Below are positions 34,005 through 46,157 of a stretch of DNA of 64,000 nucleotides, one piece after another. How positions within the stretch are numbered: position 1 is the first letter of the stretch; each line of letters begins with the position of its first letter. The translations under genes and the position numbers were made by a program. The notes beneath the pieces were generated by a model that was given only the letters and a program-made list of their open reading frames with translations, had not been told where the DNA came from and ran no database searches. This DNA is from Glandiceps talaboti. Taxonomy: Eukaryota > Hemichordata > Enteropneusta > Spengelidae. The DNA is taken from positions 21,845,442 through 21,909,441 of the forward strand of contig NC_135564.1 in NCBI RefSeq assembly GCF_964340395.1, given 5' to 3'.

Positions 34005-36207
34005 TATTTATTATATACATAGACCCTCATATAACCAATACAGTTACGATGTTCTCGCTGTTTGAAAATATGGTTTCCTTTTTAGCACAACTGAACTGAG
34101 GTTCAGTAGTGCTATAGGGATCTTCCGGCGTCTGTCTGTCTGTCTGTCTGTCTGTCTGTGTGTGTGTGTGTGTGTGTGTAAACAACTTAAACTCAAAAAC
34201 TGCTGAACCGATTGCCATGATATTTGGTGGGTCCATTACCTTGGGTGTCTAGTTGGGAAATTGTTCAAATCAAAATGATCGCATCACAGATGTGTGATTT
34301 GGGTCAAAAAATGTGATTTTTGGTCAAAAAACTTAAACTCAGAAACTACTGGGCAGATTGGTGCGAAATTTGGTGGGAACATTCTTAAGGGGATGTAAAG
34401 TAAGATTTGTCCATGACGGGATGATTCCATCAGTGATATGCAAATTAGGGCTAAAAATGTGTCTTTTTGGTTAAAAATCTATAATTCCAAAACTACTGAG
34501 CAGATTGGGCTGAAATTTAATGGGAATGTATCTAGGGATGTATGGACAAAGAAATATTAAGCATACCATGATTCCATGAGTGATATGCAAATTAGGTGTA
34601 AAAATGTTCATTTTTGGTCAAAAACTTATATCTCAAAAAGTACTTGGTCACCGAGTCTGAAACTTGGTGAGATGTTTCTGCATGTTATTCTTCAAAACAT
34701 TTTGACAAAATTGGCCCTAGCAACCATGACCACGCCCTTAGCAACAACCAAATGGCAGTATATTTTGGTCAAATAACAACATCATATGCTAGGCAAATGA
34801 ATAAACATTCAAAAAATGTATGCAAATACCGTAGCAACCATGACGGTCGTGTATTTCACAAAGATAACAACAGGGATTAATAGACAATTGAATAAACGTT
34901 CAAAAAATGTATGTAAATTTGCCTAGCAACAAGACCACGCCCATAGCAACAGCCAAATAATCATGTATATTGCAAAGATAACAACAGGAATAGAAAGACA
35001 AATGAATAAACATTCAAAAAATGTATGCAAATGTGCCTAGCAACAAGACCACGCCCATAGCAACAGCCAAATGATCACATATATTGCAAAGATAACAAAG
35101 GGAATTAATAGACAATTGAATAAACATTCAAAAAAATGTATGTAAATATGCCTAGCTTCAAGACCACGCCCATAGCAACAGCCAAATAATCACATATATT
35201 GCAAAGATAACAACAGGAATAGAAGACAAATGAATAAACATTCAAAAAATGTATGCAAGTGTGCCTAGCAACAAGACCACGCCCATAGCAACAGCCAAAT
35301 GATCACATATATTGTGAAGATAACAATGGAGATTAATAGACAATTGAATAGACATTCAAAAAATGTATGTAAATATGCCTAGCAACAAGACCACATCCAT
35401 AGCAACAGCCAAATGATAGCATATATCGTAAAGATAGCAACATGGTTGGATAGGCAACTGGATAGTCATTCACCAAATGAACACTTATTGTTCGCATGTT
35501 AGCATTTTTAAAAACTGTACAGTTGTGCTACAATGCCATTGGCGGTATTTTTATTCATGGATTGCCGAACATCGACCATCATCATCAGTGTAAACAATGA
35601 ACAAATACACCTCTTTTGGACACATCTATCGCCTTTCGTACAGCCACTAACATCCGTAGACATGCTAACATGATCAACATAAAAACTTCCAGTTGTGATG
35701 CTTGTGCAACGCAGTGAAATCGTTGTCTATTAAATTCAACTATTGATAGAATTTTTGAACAACTTTTGACAGTGTTTTTGAAAATTTCACAATGTTTCAA
35801 CATTTTAATTTGCCAGTGTTGATGTTTTTAGCGTATGACTCTGAGCCGAGTTCTATACATAATGATAACCGATGTAGGCATCCGTTTGTTAGTCAGTCTC
35901 TCAATATGTCTCATTTTTTCCAATGAAAGTGTCTATATTTTGTCAAAGAATTAATCACTGCTCTTGACAATCGTCCCGTTGTTGGCAAAATGTTCCCAGA
36001 AAGTCTGTGGTGTAATTTTACTGATCTCGACATATACATTAGTAGTAGTAGCGCCGGCAGCTGTCGCCATTGAAAACCGAATGAACATAGCACTGTAGCC
36101 CTATCACTTCATAAAATTAATGCACGTTCAGTGTAAGTTTGAGAATATTTTAGTTTAAAATGTCATTATAATAGAAAAAAATAGTGGGTCTATGTATATA
36201 ATAAATA
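34005..36207. mobile_element. 2.2-kb element with perfect 22-bp terminal inverted repeats
   Basis: The ends at 34005-34026 and 36186-36207 are perfect inverted repeats (TTATTATATACATAGACCC core). Inside, in order, are a (GTCT)n/(GT)n run (34134-34179), four loose repeats of a module like aaactactgggcagattgg (about 34190-34690), six copies of a 113-115-bp core (34725-35430) and a unique 3' part. No transposase is recognised. The layout (microsatellite plus tandem cores) is reminiscent of bivalve pearl-type non-autonomous elements, but the TIRs differ from what I can recall of those, so the family is uncertain. Confidence 0.7.
34725..35430. repeat. 113-115-bp tandem cores, about 6 units
   Basis: The word gaccacgcccatagcaacag or close variants occurs at 34933, 35047, 35162 and 35274, with a decayed form at 35389. 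Each is followed by gccaaat, atattgcaaagataac and attcaaaaaatgtatg. Confidence 0.9.
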
Positions 36208-36384
36208 ATTAATCTCCCGGTATTTCTCATTCATGCTACGTCATCTCGGACTCATGATTCCCCTATGTCTGTATATCGGCTATCCTATCGGCTCGGAGGG
36301 ATACGGCCATCATGAGGGGAATCATTCGTCCTTGATGATATAGCACTCAATTCAGATACTGGGAGATTGTATATAAAAATATGA

Positions 36385-37176
36385 ATTTTAATAGTTATCT
36401 GGGTATTATTTATATCACAGTAATGGGTATAAAAAGTACACATTTTTAATAGTTATCTGGGTATTTTATTGTATCACAGTAATGGGTATAAAGAGTACAC
36501 ATTTTTAATAGTTATCTGGGTATTATTTATATCACAGTAATGGGTATAAAAAGTACACATTTTTAATAGTTATCTGGGTATTATTTATATCACAGTAATG
36601 GGTATAAAAAGTACACATTTTTAATAGTTATCTGGGTATTATTTATATCACAGTAATGGGTATAAAAAGTACACATTTTTAATAGTTATCTGGGTATTAT
36701 TTGTATCACAGTAATGGGTATAAAAAGTACACATTTTTAATAGTTATCTGGGTATTATTTATATCACAGTAATGGGTATAAAAAGTACACATTTTTAATA
36801 GTTATCTGGGTATTATTTATATCACAGTAATGGGTATAAAAAGTACACATTTTTAATAGTTATCTGGGTATTATTTGTATCACAGTAATGGGTATAAAAA
36901 GTACACATTTTTAATAGTTATCTGGGTATTATTTGTATCACAGTAATGGGTATAAAAAGTACACATTTTTAATAGTTATCTGGGTATTATTTGTATCACA
37001 GTAATGGGTATAAAAAGTACACATTTTTAATAGTTATCTGGGTATTATTTGTATCACAGTAATGGGTATAAAAAGTACACATTTTTAATAGTTATCTGGG
37101 TATTATTTGTATCACAGTAATGGGTATAAAAAGTACACATTTTTAATAGTTATCTGGGTATTATTTGTATCACAGT
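36385..37176. repeat. 58-bp minisatellite, about 13.7 units
   Basis: The unit AGTTATCTGGGTATTATTTA plus TATCACAGTAATGGGTATAA plus aaagtacacatttttaat is 58 bp. It has very little variation (tatttatat/tatttgtat), so it is young or homogenised. Confidence 0.97.
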
Positions 37177-37725
37177 ATTGTTAAAGGGGCAAGTCAGATA
37201 TGGGATTATTGTCAGATATTTTAAATACTTGGCTGTTAGAGATATAATGTTTGAAACTTAGAATAATCTGCCTGTAATTTCTTTGTCTACTTACAATAGA
37301 TTTCATCTCTGGCACTTGTTGACTTTAATACCCTTTTAAGACATTTTTCTCTATTGCAACCTGTAATAATGTGCACACTAAGTCTCTACCTAACTCTCTG
37401 CTTCACATATTAATTCACTAAAATTTTGCTTTGTGTAAAGATAAGGTTTATGACTCTAAATGTGTCACATTAAGTGAATGTATCACCAAGCAAATAAATG
37501 AAAACACTTTGCTAGCTGTCAGAATCACACCTGCACTATGCAAATATCTTGAAAGAGGGGATCCATTTGCATGACATGATTTGAATGACAAAATCACAAA
37601 GTGCATAAATACACTATGTCAGAATAGTTCATCAAAATACAAAATCTGATGATAGAAGATTGATTTGGTGTCACAGAATGTATCACAGTATCTTCAATGC
37701 TAATATAGACTTGTAGTGGTATTGC
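37177..37725. other. Intron sequence, nothing recognised
   Basis: AT-rich unique sequence. Confidence 0.5.
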
Positions 37726-38110
37726 TAATTAGATGTCATCCTAAAAAATTTGTCTTTATTCAGCCAAGGAAATATGAGTGACCTAAGGGGCCTTGTCACT
37801 ATGAGTCTCTAGACTCATGGTGACAACCATTAGGGCATGAATATTTTCTGGCTGAATGAAGAAAATATTGGAGAATGACATAATTATACCAGTGCCAGTA
37901 ATATCAAAGAAAAATTGGGGAAAGTAATGGCAATTTTAAATGTTTTGACTTTAATTCAAACACAGGAGAAACAGTGATGTAGACATATGTCATTACATAG
38001 ATACACATTGTCATGACGTAGAACGACCAGAGTGTATATTCCATATTTTTGTTCAACATGGCTAGTACATGCATGGTTGTAATAGTCTTTAATTAACATA
38101 TAATTAGGTG
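37726..38110. mobile_element. Hairpin-headed dispersed repeat, copy 2
   Basis: Starts taattagatgtcatccta. It contains cattagggcatgaatatttt as inverted partner of the head and ends cataattagg. Confidence 0.75.
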
Positions 38111-38258
38111 GAATTGTATTTGAAAATTTCTTAAACCACCAGAAATAGTCACATACATGTATGTAGTCATGTATGTGTCAGGTTTTTCAGAAAAGTGTTT
38201 TATTTCTGTTTGTTTTACCATTGCAATGTAACAGTTACAAACAATTCAAATGAACTGC

Positions 38259-38504
38259 TTAAAGTCTATAAATATTTATGTCAAACCTTTGTAAACAGAG
38301 AGGGACAATATATTACAGTAAACTTATTTGTCCCAGACTTAAAGTCGATAAATATTTATGTCAAACCTTTGTAAACAGAGAGGGACAAGATATTACAGTA
38401 AAACTTATTTGTCCCAGACTTAAAGTCTATAAATATTTATGTCAAACCTTTGTAAACAGAGAGGGACAATATATTACAGTAAAACTTATTTGTCCCAGAC
38501 ATAA
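38259..38504. repeat. 80/81-bp tandem repeat, 3 units
   Basis: Units start AAAGTCTATAAATATTTATG at about 38261, 38341 and 38422 and end cttatttgtcccagac. Confidence 0.94.
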
Positions 38505-39419
38505 AGACCACGACTTTAAAATAATGGGAATCCTTGTAAAATGATGTTATGATGTAAACCTATCAAAGGTTGTCACTGATTTGAAAACATAGATATACTT
38601 TTAATATCACCCAGTGACAACACAGCCACCAGATGTGCTTGTTTCCTTTGTTTTCTAACCAATCACAACAAACCTTATAAAGTACTTCACATTATCTGTT
38701 GTAAACAGAGAGAGGCAGTGTGGTTAAACCTATAATTGTCAATTTGTTATAAACAAGACCACAACTTTTAGTAGTAATTCAACTGTAATTGATTTTATTT
38801 TAGTTTCCTGACAGTGTGTATTACAATGATGATTACTATCCATTTAAATAATGAAAACATTCCATGCAAAGATCTCTGTAAAGCACAATCATTTATTGGA
38901 TCCTTGCAAATTATTACACTTACATTTCAACTTCTTTATGATAAATGTTTGCAGCAAATGACAAGTTATATAAACTGCAAATTTTACTTTGTTTATCTGT
39001 ATAACTCTTAGTTCTGTTGTGATTTTATTTGCCACAGCTTTGCTACATCCTGCATGCAGCATGACAACTAATATTGATGCCATATTTGATGTCTTTCCTT
39101 TGTGAATTTGCATAAATTAATATAATTGTGTATTGTTCTATTCCCATATATGGTAATATGTATGTATTCGTAGTGTGATTGGTCCAAAGAAGAGGTTAGC
39201 TTAGCTCCTATTTGCTATTACCTTTGTTTCTCAATTTTGGTGTCGGTTTAAAGTCTGTAACATTCAAATCTCGAAGATTTTGATATTTGAGACATTTTAG
39301 TGTTGCAGACATACTCTATATAAATAATATGTTATGCTATATATTATGCTTTATGTTTATCTTTTATTCTTCAGATTTGTTCTTCTTTAACAATTAATAT
39401 CAAAGTCACATGTGAAATA
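38505..39419. other. Intron sequence, nothing recognised
   Basis: AT-rich; short frames only. The word gtaaacagagag from the preceding repeat occurs once more near 38701. Confidence 0.5.
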
Positions 39420-39777
39420 CTTAGATATTATTCCCCAATATTTGTCTTCATTCAGCCACGGACAATATGCATGACCTAAAGGTTCTTTGTAATTACAAGT
39501 CAGTAGATGAGTATTGACAACCCTTAGGTCATGCATATTTTGTGGCTGAATGAAAAAAACTAGTGGAGAATAACATAATTATACCAGCACCAGTAATATC
39601 AAAGAAAAATTTGGGAAAGAAATGATAATTTTGAACATTTTGACTCCTATTCGAAGACAGCAAATGAGAGATATAGACATGCATTTTTGTGACATAGACA
39701 CACATTATCATGACATAGAACGACCAGAGTATATATTCCATATTTTCTGTTCTAAATGGCTCGTGCATGGTATAATT
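39420..39777. mobile_element. Hairpin-headed dispersed repeat, copy 3
   Basis: Head ttattccccaatatttgtct and cattcagcca, inverted partner tggctgaatgaaaaaa and ggagaataac. It abuts copy 4, sharing taattagg. Confidence 0.78.
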
Positions 39778-40130
39778 AGGTATTATTCCCCACTATTTGT
39801 CTTTGTTCAGCTAAGGAAAATAGGAGTGACCTAAGGAGGCCTTGCCACCATAAGTTGCTAGATGAGTAGTGACAACCCTTAGGTCACGAGTATTTTCTTA
39901 CTGATTGAAGTAAGATATTGGGGAGTAACAAAGTTATACCTCCTCAAACATAGTTTATAAAAAATTGGGGAAAATGATAGTGATTTGCAAAGTCTTGACT
40001 CCTATTTAGAGCATCACTAAACCAGTGACATAGACACAGGTTGTCATGATGTAGACTGACCAGGGCATATAATCCATATTTTCTGTTCAAAGACAATAAC
40101 TTGGCTTATGCATGATATAATATTTATGAT
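39776..40130. mobile_element. Hairpin-headed dispersed repeat, copy 4
   Basis: Head tattattccccactatttgtc, partner cttaggtcacgagtattttc and ttggggagtaac. In direct tandem with copy 3. Confidence 0.78.
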
Positions 40131-40902
40131 ACACCAGGTCCTATAAAATGGCAGCTTTAATTATTTCTATCACATTACTTACAAATATTAAATCTATCAT
40201 TCACAAGTCCAATGGTAACATAAATTTCTTCTGGCAATGTTGACCCTAAGACTGACTGTATTCTATCAGTGAATGCCAAACCAGCTCAATGGCAGCAAAC
40301 TACCGATGTTGCCAGCTAATTATTATGTTGAGAGTTCAATGGACAATTACCGAGCCACATGTTTATATTGTAACTGATGTCGCCGCATACTTAGGCCTTT
40401 CTTGTTTATTAGAAAAATGGTGTAGCACCCGGGTGAAGTCATAAAACTTTGTCCAAAAGAAACCATTTCATGTACTGGTTATACTAGTAACTTGGCATAA
40501 ACATATTTGTATTTATATACTCAACTTTACTATCACACTTTGGTAAGCTTGCTAATCTTTATTCAGGACCATCAATATATAAAAAAAACACCAAAGTCGG
40601 CAACAAATCATAAATATTGTTATTATGATTGATGTACCACACCGCCCACCCCTTCAATGAATCCTCCTTCCATGTAATGTGTACATGGTTCACTCAAACC
40701 ATGTCTTATACTAGCTGCAATAACTCCCGGCAATAACTGTAACATGTACTGTGATTTTGAGGGTTCTTTCCTCTGTTTTTGAGCCTTTTTCCGTTCCGAT
40801 GTTTGACTGGAAGCAATCGCTACAATTTCTCTAACAGTAACGCAAATGGACAAGGTCACACTGAAAACATGAGTGAGATGTTAGCGTACTACCCACTTCA
40901 AA

Positions 40903-41136
40903 ATGTTGCTTCTTTTGGGTTTTCCTCACGGTCGAATTGCAGAGCCAAACTTACGCGAAATATTAGGAGAACGAGAGGTTAATTTGCTATTTCAACTGCC
41001 ATATTGTCCCAAATTTAATACGTGTGAGATATGTTTTCGTTATGTGAAAAGATACCTTATTAGAGCATGCGATGTCTTCGCCACCGTATTTACAGAAACT
41101 GCTATCAAAGAAGTTGTTGCCGAGATAGCGCCATAA
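40903..41136 (+). pseudogene. DDE_3-like (IS630/Tc1-type) transposase remnant
   Basis: The frame encodes FPHGRIAEPNLREILGEREV, then LPYCPKFNTCE and ICFRYVKRYLI. The LPPYSPxxNPxE block of Tc1/IS630-type transposases is recognisable, and its glutamate is kept. Upstream catalytic blocks are not visible in frame, so this is a C-terminal fragment. It sits inside a long-TIR element. Function lost or exon-split; the assignment is by motif only. Confidence 0.55.
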
Positions 41137-41839
41137 ATATTCTCTTCAGATTTTGTGGATTTCCTTTGTATTGACTCTCAATTATAAGTTTAACGCTACA
41201 TTTAGGCCGACATGCGAGCATCACACCCATAAAAGTTCAAACGCTGGGAGCATTGGAGGTACATGTATCTGTGAATATATCATTTGTGTAAAAGTTGCTG
41301 TTGATGTCTACGTTTTAGGTACTTGTTCGCGGATTTTACGATATTTCCATCTTGAAGTTTTTCAGTGAGACTGAATGTGAATGTACTCGGAAAAGTAATG
41401 GGGTGACTGGGGGAACCCGTCCTGTTTTACATGTGCAAGCACAGACAAATACATAGACTTGTCTTTGGTGCAAGTCAGATGGAGTCATGCGTTAATCTGC
41501 AAATAAATGCAGCTAGTTCTAATCATCACGTATTACGTACAATTAGTGTTCGGTAGGAATTTTTTTTTTCGTTTGGTTTACTCAAATATTTCATAGCAGA
41601 TTACTTATGTGCGAAGTGAAATTGATAACATATATTGTGTCATTTCACCAGTGCCATACGTGTTTGGAAGTTGAGTATTGCGTGAATCATTTTTTACTTT
41701 TCTACCAATGACTGTCTACACCACACTAATTCCTCTGAAGATTTTGTAAATTTAATTAACTCAACCATTGCTCAGTTCAAATAAATTAAAGTAAAGACGA
41801 TACAAGATTTGATACACTGATATTGTTACATGTACAGTA

Positions 41840-42460
41840 ACAAACATGCACACAGTGCACAGATCACATACGGAAGAGCAAATTTGCCGCTATAACAACA
41901 AAAGGCCTAGCATGGGAAGTATTTCGGAAGGCACAATTTGCCTGCTGTCTCATTGCGATATTAGCGGGTTGTTCATCATTTCCATCAATCCAACCTGGCT
42001 TACTAGCCGGAGAAAAGAAATTAGTTATTTGCCGTTTACTCATACTGAAACTGGCGGTGGTTCTCCGCAGTGTAGGCTATCTGCTCTACTATGTCGACAT
42101 GTCAAACTATCATGTTTTGAGAAGAGACATTGAATGTCAGGGGCAAACGATGGAGTAGCGAATTTTAAAAACTAGAAAATGGCAAAATTATGTTGAAATC
42201 AAAGGCTTGCCGACAGTCATGTACAAGGAGAATGGTCCTATCAAATTTGTGTACACTGCTCATGTGAAAGGTCATCCATTGCTATCTAATGGAAGTGTTA
42301 ATCAAAATTATTGTCAACAACATTGTCTATCTGTAGGCTTTGATACATTCGGAGCCAGAGTACATGTCCAGTCCAGACTATGTCAATCAGGATATTTAGT
42401 CTACAATGCGATGTATAAATTACTTGCAAGTGTGACCTTCAAAATGTGTTGGTAAAAATT
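41840..42460 (+). pseudogene. Possible second coding remnant of the long-TIR transposon, unidentified
   Basis: Frames at 41846-42133 (95 codons) and 42207-42455 (82 codons) read protein-like, for example GLPTVMYKENGPIKFVYTAH in the second. They lie inside the inverted repeats downstream of the DDE remnant. No family recognised. Confidence 0.25.
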
Positions 42461-42812
42461 ATCTGCAACTTCTTCGGCTGGTTACTTTATGAATAACGTT
42501 TCAAGAAAATGCATGCATACATCTATTTTTTATACGGTGATGCGGTGACCTAGGATATTTCTATACACATCTCAAACACTTTGTTGTTCTTATACCCATG
42601 ACACAGCAAGCAGTCACCCCCTTCAGAAAGTATATGTACTTGAAATTTGTTGCGCAATTTGTATAAACATTGTAACATAAATACGGAAATGAGTTTCTGC
42701 TGAGTCGGCATGCGGTCACATCAGTTACAAAACACACATGTCTCGGTAATTGTCAAGTGAACTCTCAATATTGCTCACTAATTAGCTGGCAACATCGGTA
42801 GTTTGCTGTCCG

Positions 42813-43381
42813 GGAAATTACTGCGATGACTGTAACTATTCAATGTTTATTGATTTCAAATGGAGATTTTATATATAATATTGTCATGACTTTAGAATGA
42901 ATTTAAATATGCTGAGAATCCATTCTGATGATTTCAGATATGATTTAACAGTTACTTATATTTTAAAAAATAAATACAGATATAGTTTAGTTTTAGCAAA
43001 TGATATGTGTGTGGAAATAAAGCAAAACATGATATGCCAGTTACAAACAGACTTCCACTTGGTTGTATGCTTTGTATCTGATTGTAAAACCGGGTAATAG
43101 ATATGTCAGTGCTAGGATCAATACCTATGAAGTTATTCATCCTGTGTTATATTCAGTCCAGTAGTAATGTCAGAATCCAGTACATCACCATTCTAAGTTT
43201 GACATTATAAGTTGAATTACTCAACATTCATTCATCTTAATAAAGGACTGTTCAGCTTTGCCTGTTGCTTTTACACCCATAGTTAGTATTTCTAACTGAC
43301 TCTGTAATCATTTCAAGTCTTGGAGATTGTGTGAATTCATAAAATAGAACTTTCTCATTTATAAATGTTTTGTATTATCAG
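42813..43381. other. Intron end before TBC1D5 exon 7, nothing recognised
   Basis: AT-rich unique sequence. Confidence 0.5.
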
Positions 43382-43432
43382 GGATATTGTGAAGGAACTG
43401 TTGAACCCAGAGTACATTGAACATGATGCATA
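43382..43432 (+). CDS. TBC1D5: TBC1D5 exon 7 (51-base micro-exon-like segment)
   Basis: Acceptor attatcag, donor gtaagt; phase 2 at both ends. It encodes IVKELLNPEYIEHDA, matching the TBC1D5 segment that contains LNPEYLEHDAY in vertebrates. The exon is short, but its frame joins exon 6 (CT|G, Leu) and exon 8 (TA|T, Tyr) without error. A 35/40-bp minisatellite starts about 47 bases downstream. Confidence 0.93.
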
Positions 43433-43479
43433 GTAAGTATAAGACATATCACTATACCCACTTGTGTTTCTTTGTATGC

Positions 43480-45868
43480 ACTAAGGAAATCATGGTGGAT
43501 TCATCAAAAGTATGTACGTACTAAGGAAATCATGGTGGATTCACCAATGTACGCACTAAGGAAATCATGGTGGATTCACCAAAGGTATATATGTACTGAG
43601 GAAATCATGGTGGATTCATCAAAAGTATGTACGTACTAAGGAAATCATGGTGGATTCATCAAAAGTATATATGCACTGAGGAAATCATGGTGGATTCACC
43701 AAAAGTATATATGTACTAAGGAAATCATGGTGGATTCACCAATGTACGTACTAAGGAAATCATGGTGGATTCATCAATGTACGTACTAAGGAAATCATAG
43801 TGGATTCACCAAAAGTATGTATGTACTAAGGAAATCATGGTGGATTCACCAATGTACGTACTAAGGAAATCATGGTGGATTCATCAAAAGTATGTATGTA
43901 CTAAGGAAATCATGGTGGATTCACCAATGTACGTACTAAGGAAATCATGGTGGATTCATCAATGTACGTACTAAGGAAATCATGGTGGATTCACCAAAAG
44001 TATGTATGTACTAAGGAAATCATGGTGGATTCACCAATGTACGTACTAAGGAAATCATGGTGGATTCATCAAAAGTATGTATGCACTGAGGAAATCATGG
44101 TGGATTCACCAAAAGTATATATGTACAAAGGAAATCATGGTGGATTCACCAATGTACGTACTAAGGAAATCATGGTGGATTCACCAAAAGTATGTATGCA
44201 CTAAGGAAATCATGGTGGATTCACCAATGTACGTACTAAGGAAATCATGGTGGATTCACCAATGTACGTACTAAGGAAATCATGATGGATTCACCAATGT
44301 ACGTACTAAGGAAATCATGGTGGATTCACCAATGTACGTACTAAGGAAATCATGGTGGATTCACCAATGTACGTACTTAGGAAATCATGGTGGATTCACC
44401 AAAAGTATGTATGTACTAAGGAAATCATGGTGGATTCACCAATGTACGTACTAAGGAAATCATGGTGGATTCACCAAAAGTATGTATGTACTAAGGAAAT
44501 CATGGTGGATTCATCAAAAGTATGTACGTACTAAGGAAATCATGGTGGATTCACCAAAAGTATGTATGTACTAAGGAAATCATGGTGGATTCATCAAAAG
44601 TATGTATGCACTGAGGAAATCATGGTGGATTCACCAATGTACGTACTAAGGAAATCATGGTGGATTCACCAATGTATGTACTAAGGATCTCATGGTGGAT
44701 TCACCAAAAGTATATATGTACTAAGGAAATCATGGTGGATTCACCAATGTACGTACTAAGGATCTCATGGTGGATTCACCAAAGGTATATATGTACTAAG
44801 GAAATCATGGTGGATTCACCAATGTACGTACAAAGGAAATCATGGTGGATTCACCAAAGGTATATATGTACTAAGGAAATCATGGTGGATTCACCAATGT
44901 ACGTACTAAGGAAATCATGGTGGATTCATCAAAAGTATGTATGCACTGAGGAAATCATGGTGAATTCACCAAAAGTATATATGTACAAAGGAAATCATGG
45001 TGGATTCACCAATGTACGTACAAAGGAAATCATGGTGGATTCACCAATGTACGTACTAAGGAAATCATGGTGGATTCACCAATGTACGTACTAAGGAAAT
45101 CATGGTGGATTCACCAAAAGTATGTATGCACTAAGGAAATCATGGTGGATTCACCAATGTACGTACAAAGGAAATCATGGTGGATTCACCAAAAGTATAT
45201 ATGTACAAAGGAAATCATGGTGGATTCACCAATGTACGTACAAAGGAAATCATGGTGGATTCATCAAAAGTATGTATGCACTGAGGAAATCATGGTGAAT
45301 TCACCAAAAGTATATATGTACAAAGGAAATCATGGTGGATTCACCAATGTACGTACAAAGGAAATCATGGTGGATTCACCAAAAGTATGTATGCACTAAG
45401 GAAATCATGGTGGATTCACCAATGTACGTACAAAGGAAATCATGGTGAATTCACCAAAAGTATATATGTACAAAGGAAATCATGGTGGATTCACCAATGT
45501 ACGTACTAAGGAAATCATGGTGGATTCACCAAAAGTATGTATGCACTAAGGAAATCATGGTGGATTCACCAATGTACGTACAAAGGAAATCATGGTGGAT
45601 TCACCAAAGGTATATATGTACTAAGGAAATCATGGTGGATTCACCAATGTACGTACTAAGGATCTCATGGTGGATTCACCAAAAGTATGTATGCACTAAG
45701 GAAATCATGGTGGATTCACCAAAAGTATGTATGCACTGAGGAAATCATGGTGAATTCACCAAAAGTACATCCCAAGGAAATCATGTTGGATTCACCAAAA
45801 TTAGTATACAAACTTTAAGAAAATCATTGTGGAGTCACCAAAATTAGCATATGTACTAAGGAAATCAT
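43480..45868. repeat. Minisatellite with mixed 35-bp and 40-bp units, about 64 units
   Basis: All units share ACTAAGGAAATCATGGTGGA plus TTCACC. They then end either aatgtacgt (35 bp) or aaaagtatgtatgt (40 bp). The two forms alternate irregularly. The last units (45770-45868) are degenerate. The array fills nearly the whole intron between exons 7 and 8. Short open frames (VDSPMYVLRKSWWIHQ) are artefacts. Confidence 0.96.
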
Positions 45869-45902
45869 CCAATTAAACCTATCTGACACTTATCTCTTGT
45901 AG

Positions 45903-46157
45903 TGCAATATTTTCCCAATTAATGGAGACAATGGAGCCATTATATCGATTTGGACGATGTGATGGTTTTCTAGATCAAGGCATAGGTAAAAACAAGATAC
46001 TGAACACCACACCATTTGCAACACCAGACCTATTCAATCCAACATCACCTGTTGTCAACAAACTTACCAAGATACAAGAACATGTCCTCAAGAGGTTTGA
46101 CTATGATCTTCATCTACATCTCAGTCGACTAGAAATTGCACCTCAGGTTTATGGAAT
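45903..46157 (+). CDS. TBC1D5: TBC1D5 exon 8 (TBC domain core)
   Basis: Acceptor tctcttgtag, donor gtaagt; phase 2 at both ends. It encodes AIFSQLMETMEPLYRF, a variable acidic/glycine stretch, then VNKLTKIQEHVLKRFDYDL and HLSRLEIAPQVYG. The last segment is strongly conserved in TBC1D5 and related TBC proteins. Confidence 0.95.

Larger units (their letters stand above)
40291..42812. mobile_element. 2.5-kb DNA transposon with about 110-base terminal inverted repeats
   Basis: Left end cagcaaactaccgatgttgc, then cagctaatta, gagagttca and caattaccgag. Right end carries the same words inverted (gcaacatcggtagtttgctg at 42789-42808). The arms extend to about 40400 and from about 42690, with mismatches. 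A DDE-type remnant lies inside at 40903-41136. Target duplication not identified. Confidence 0.82.

Noticed and set aside
43947-45739. Series of frames encoding MVDSPMYVLRKSWWIHQ-like repeats
   Set aside because: 35/40-bp minisatellite; frames break whenever 40-bp and 35-bp units combine to a non-multiple of 3.
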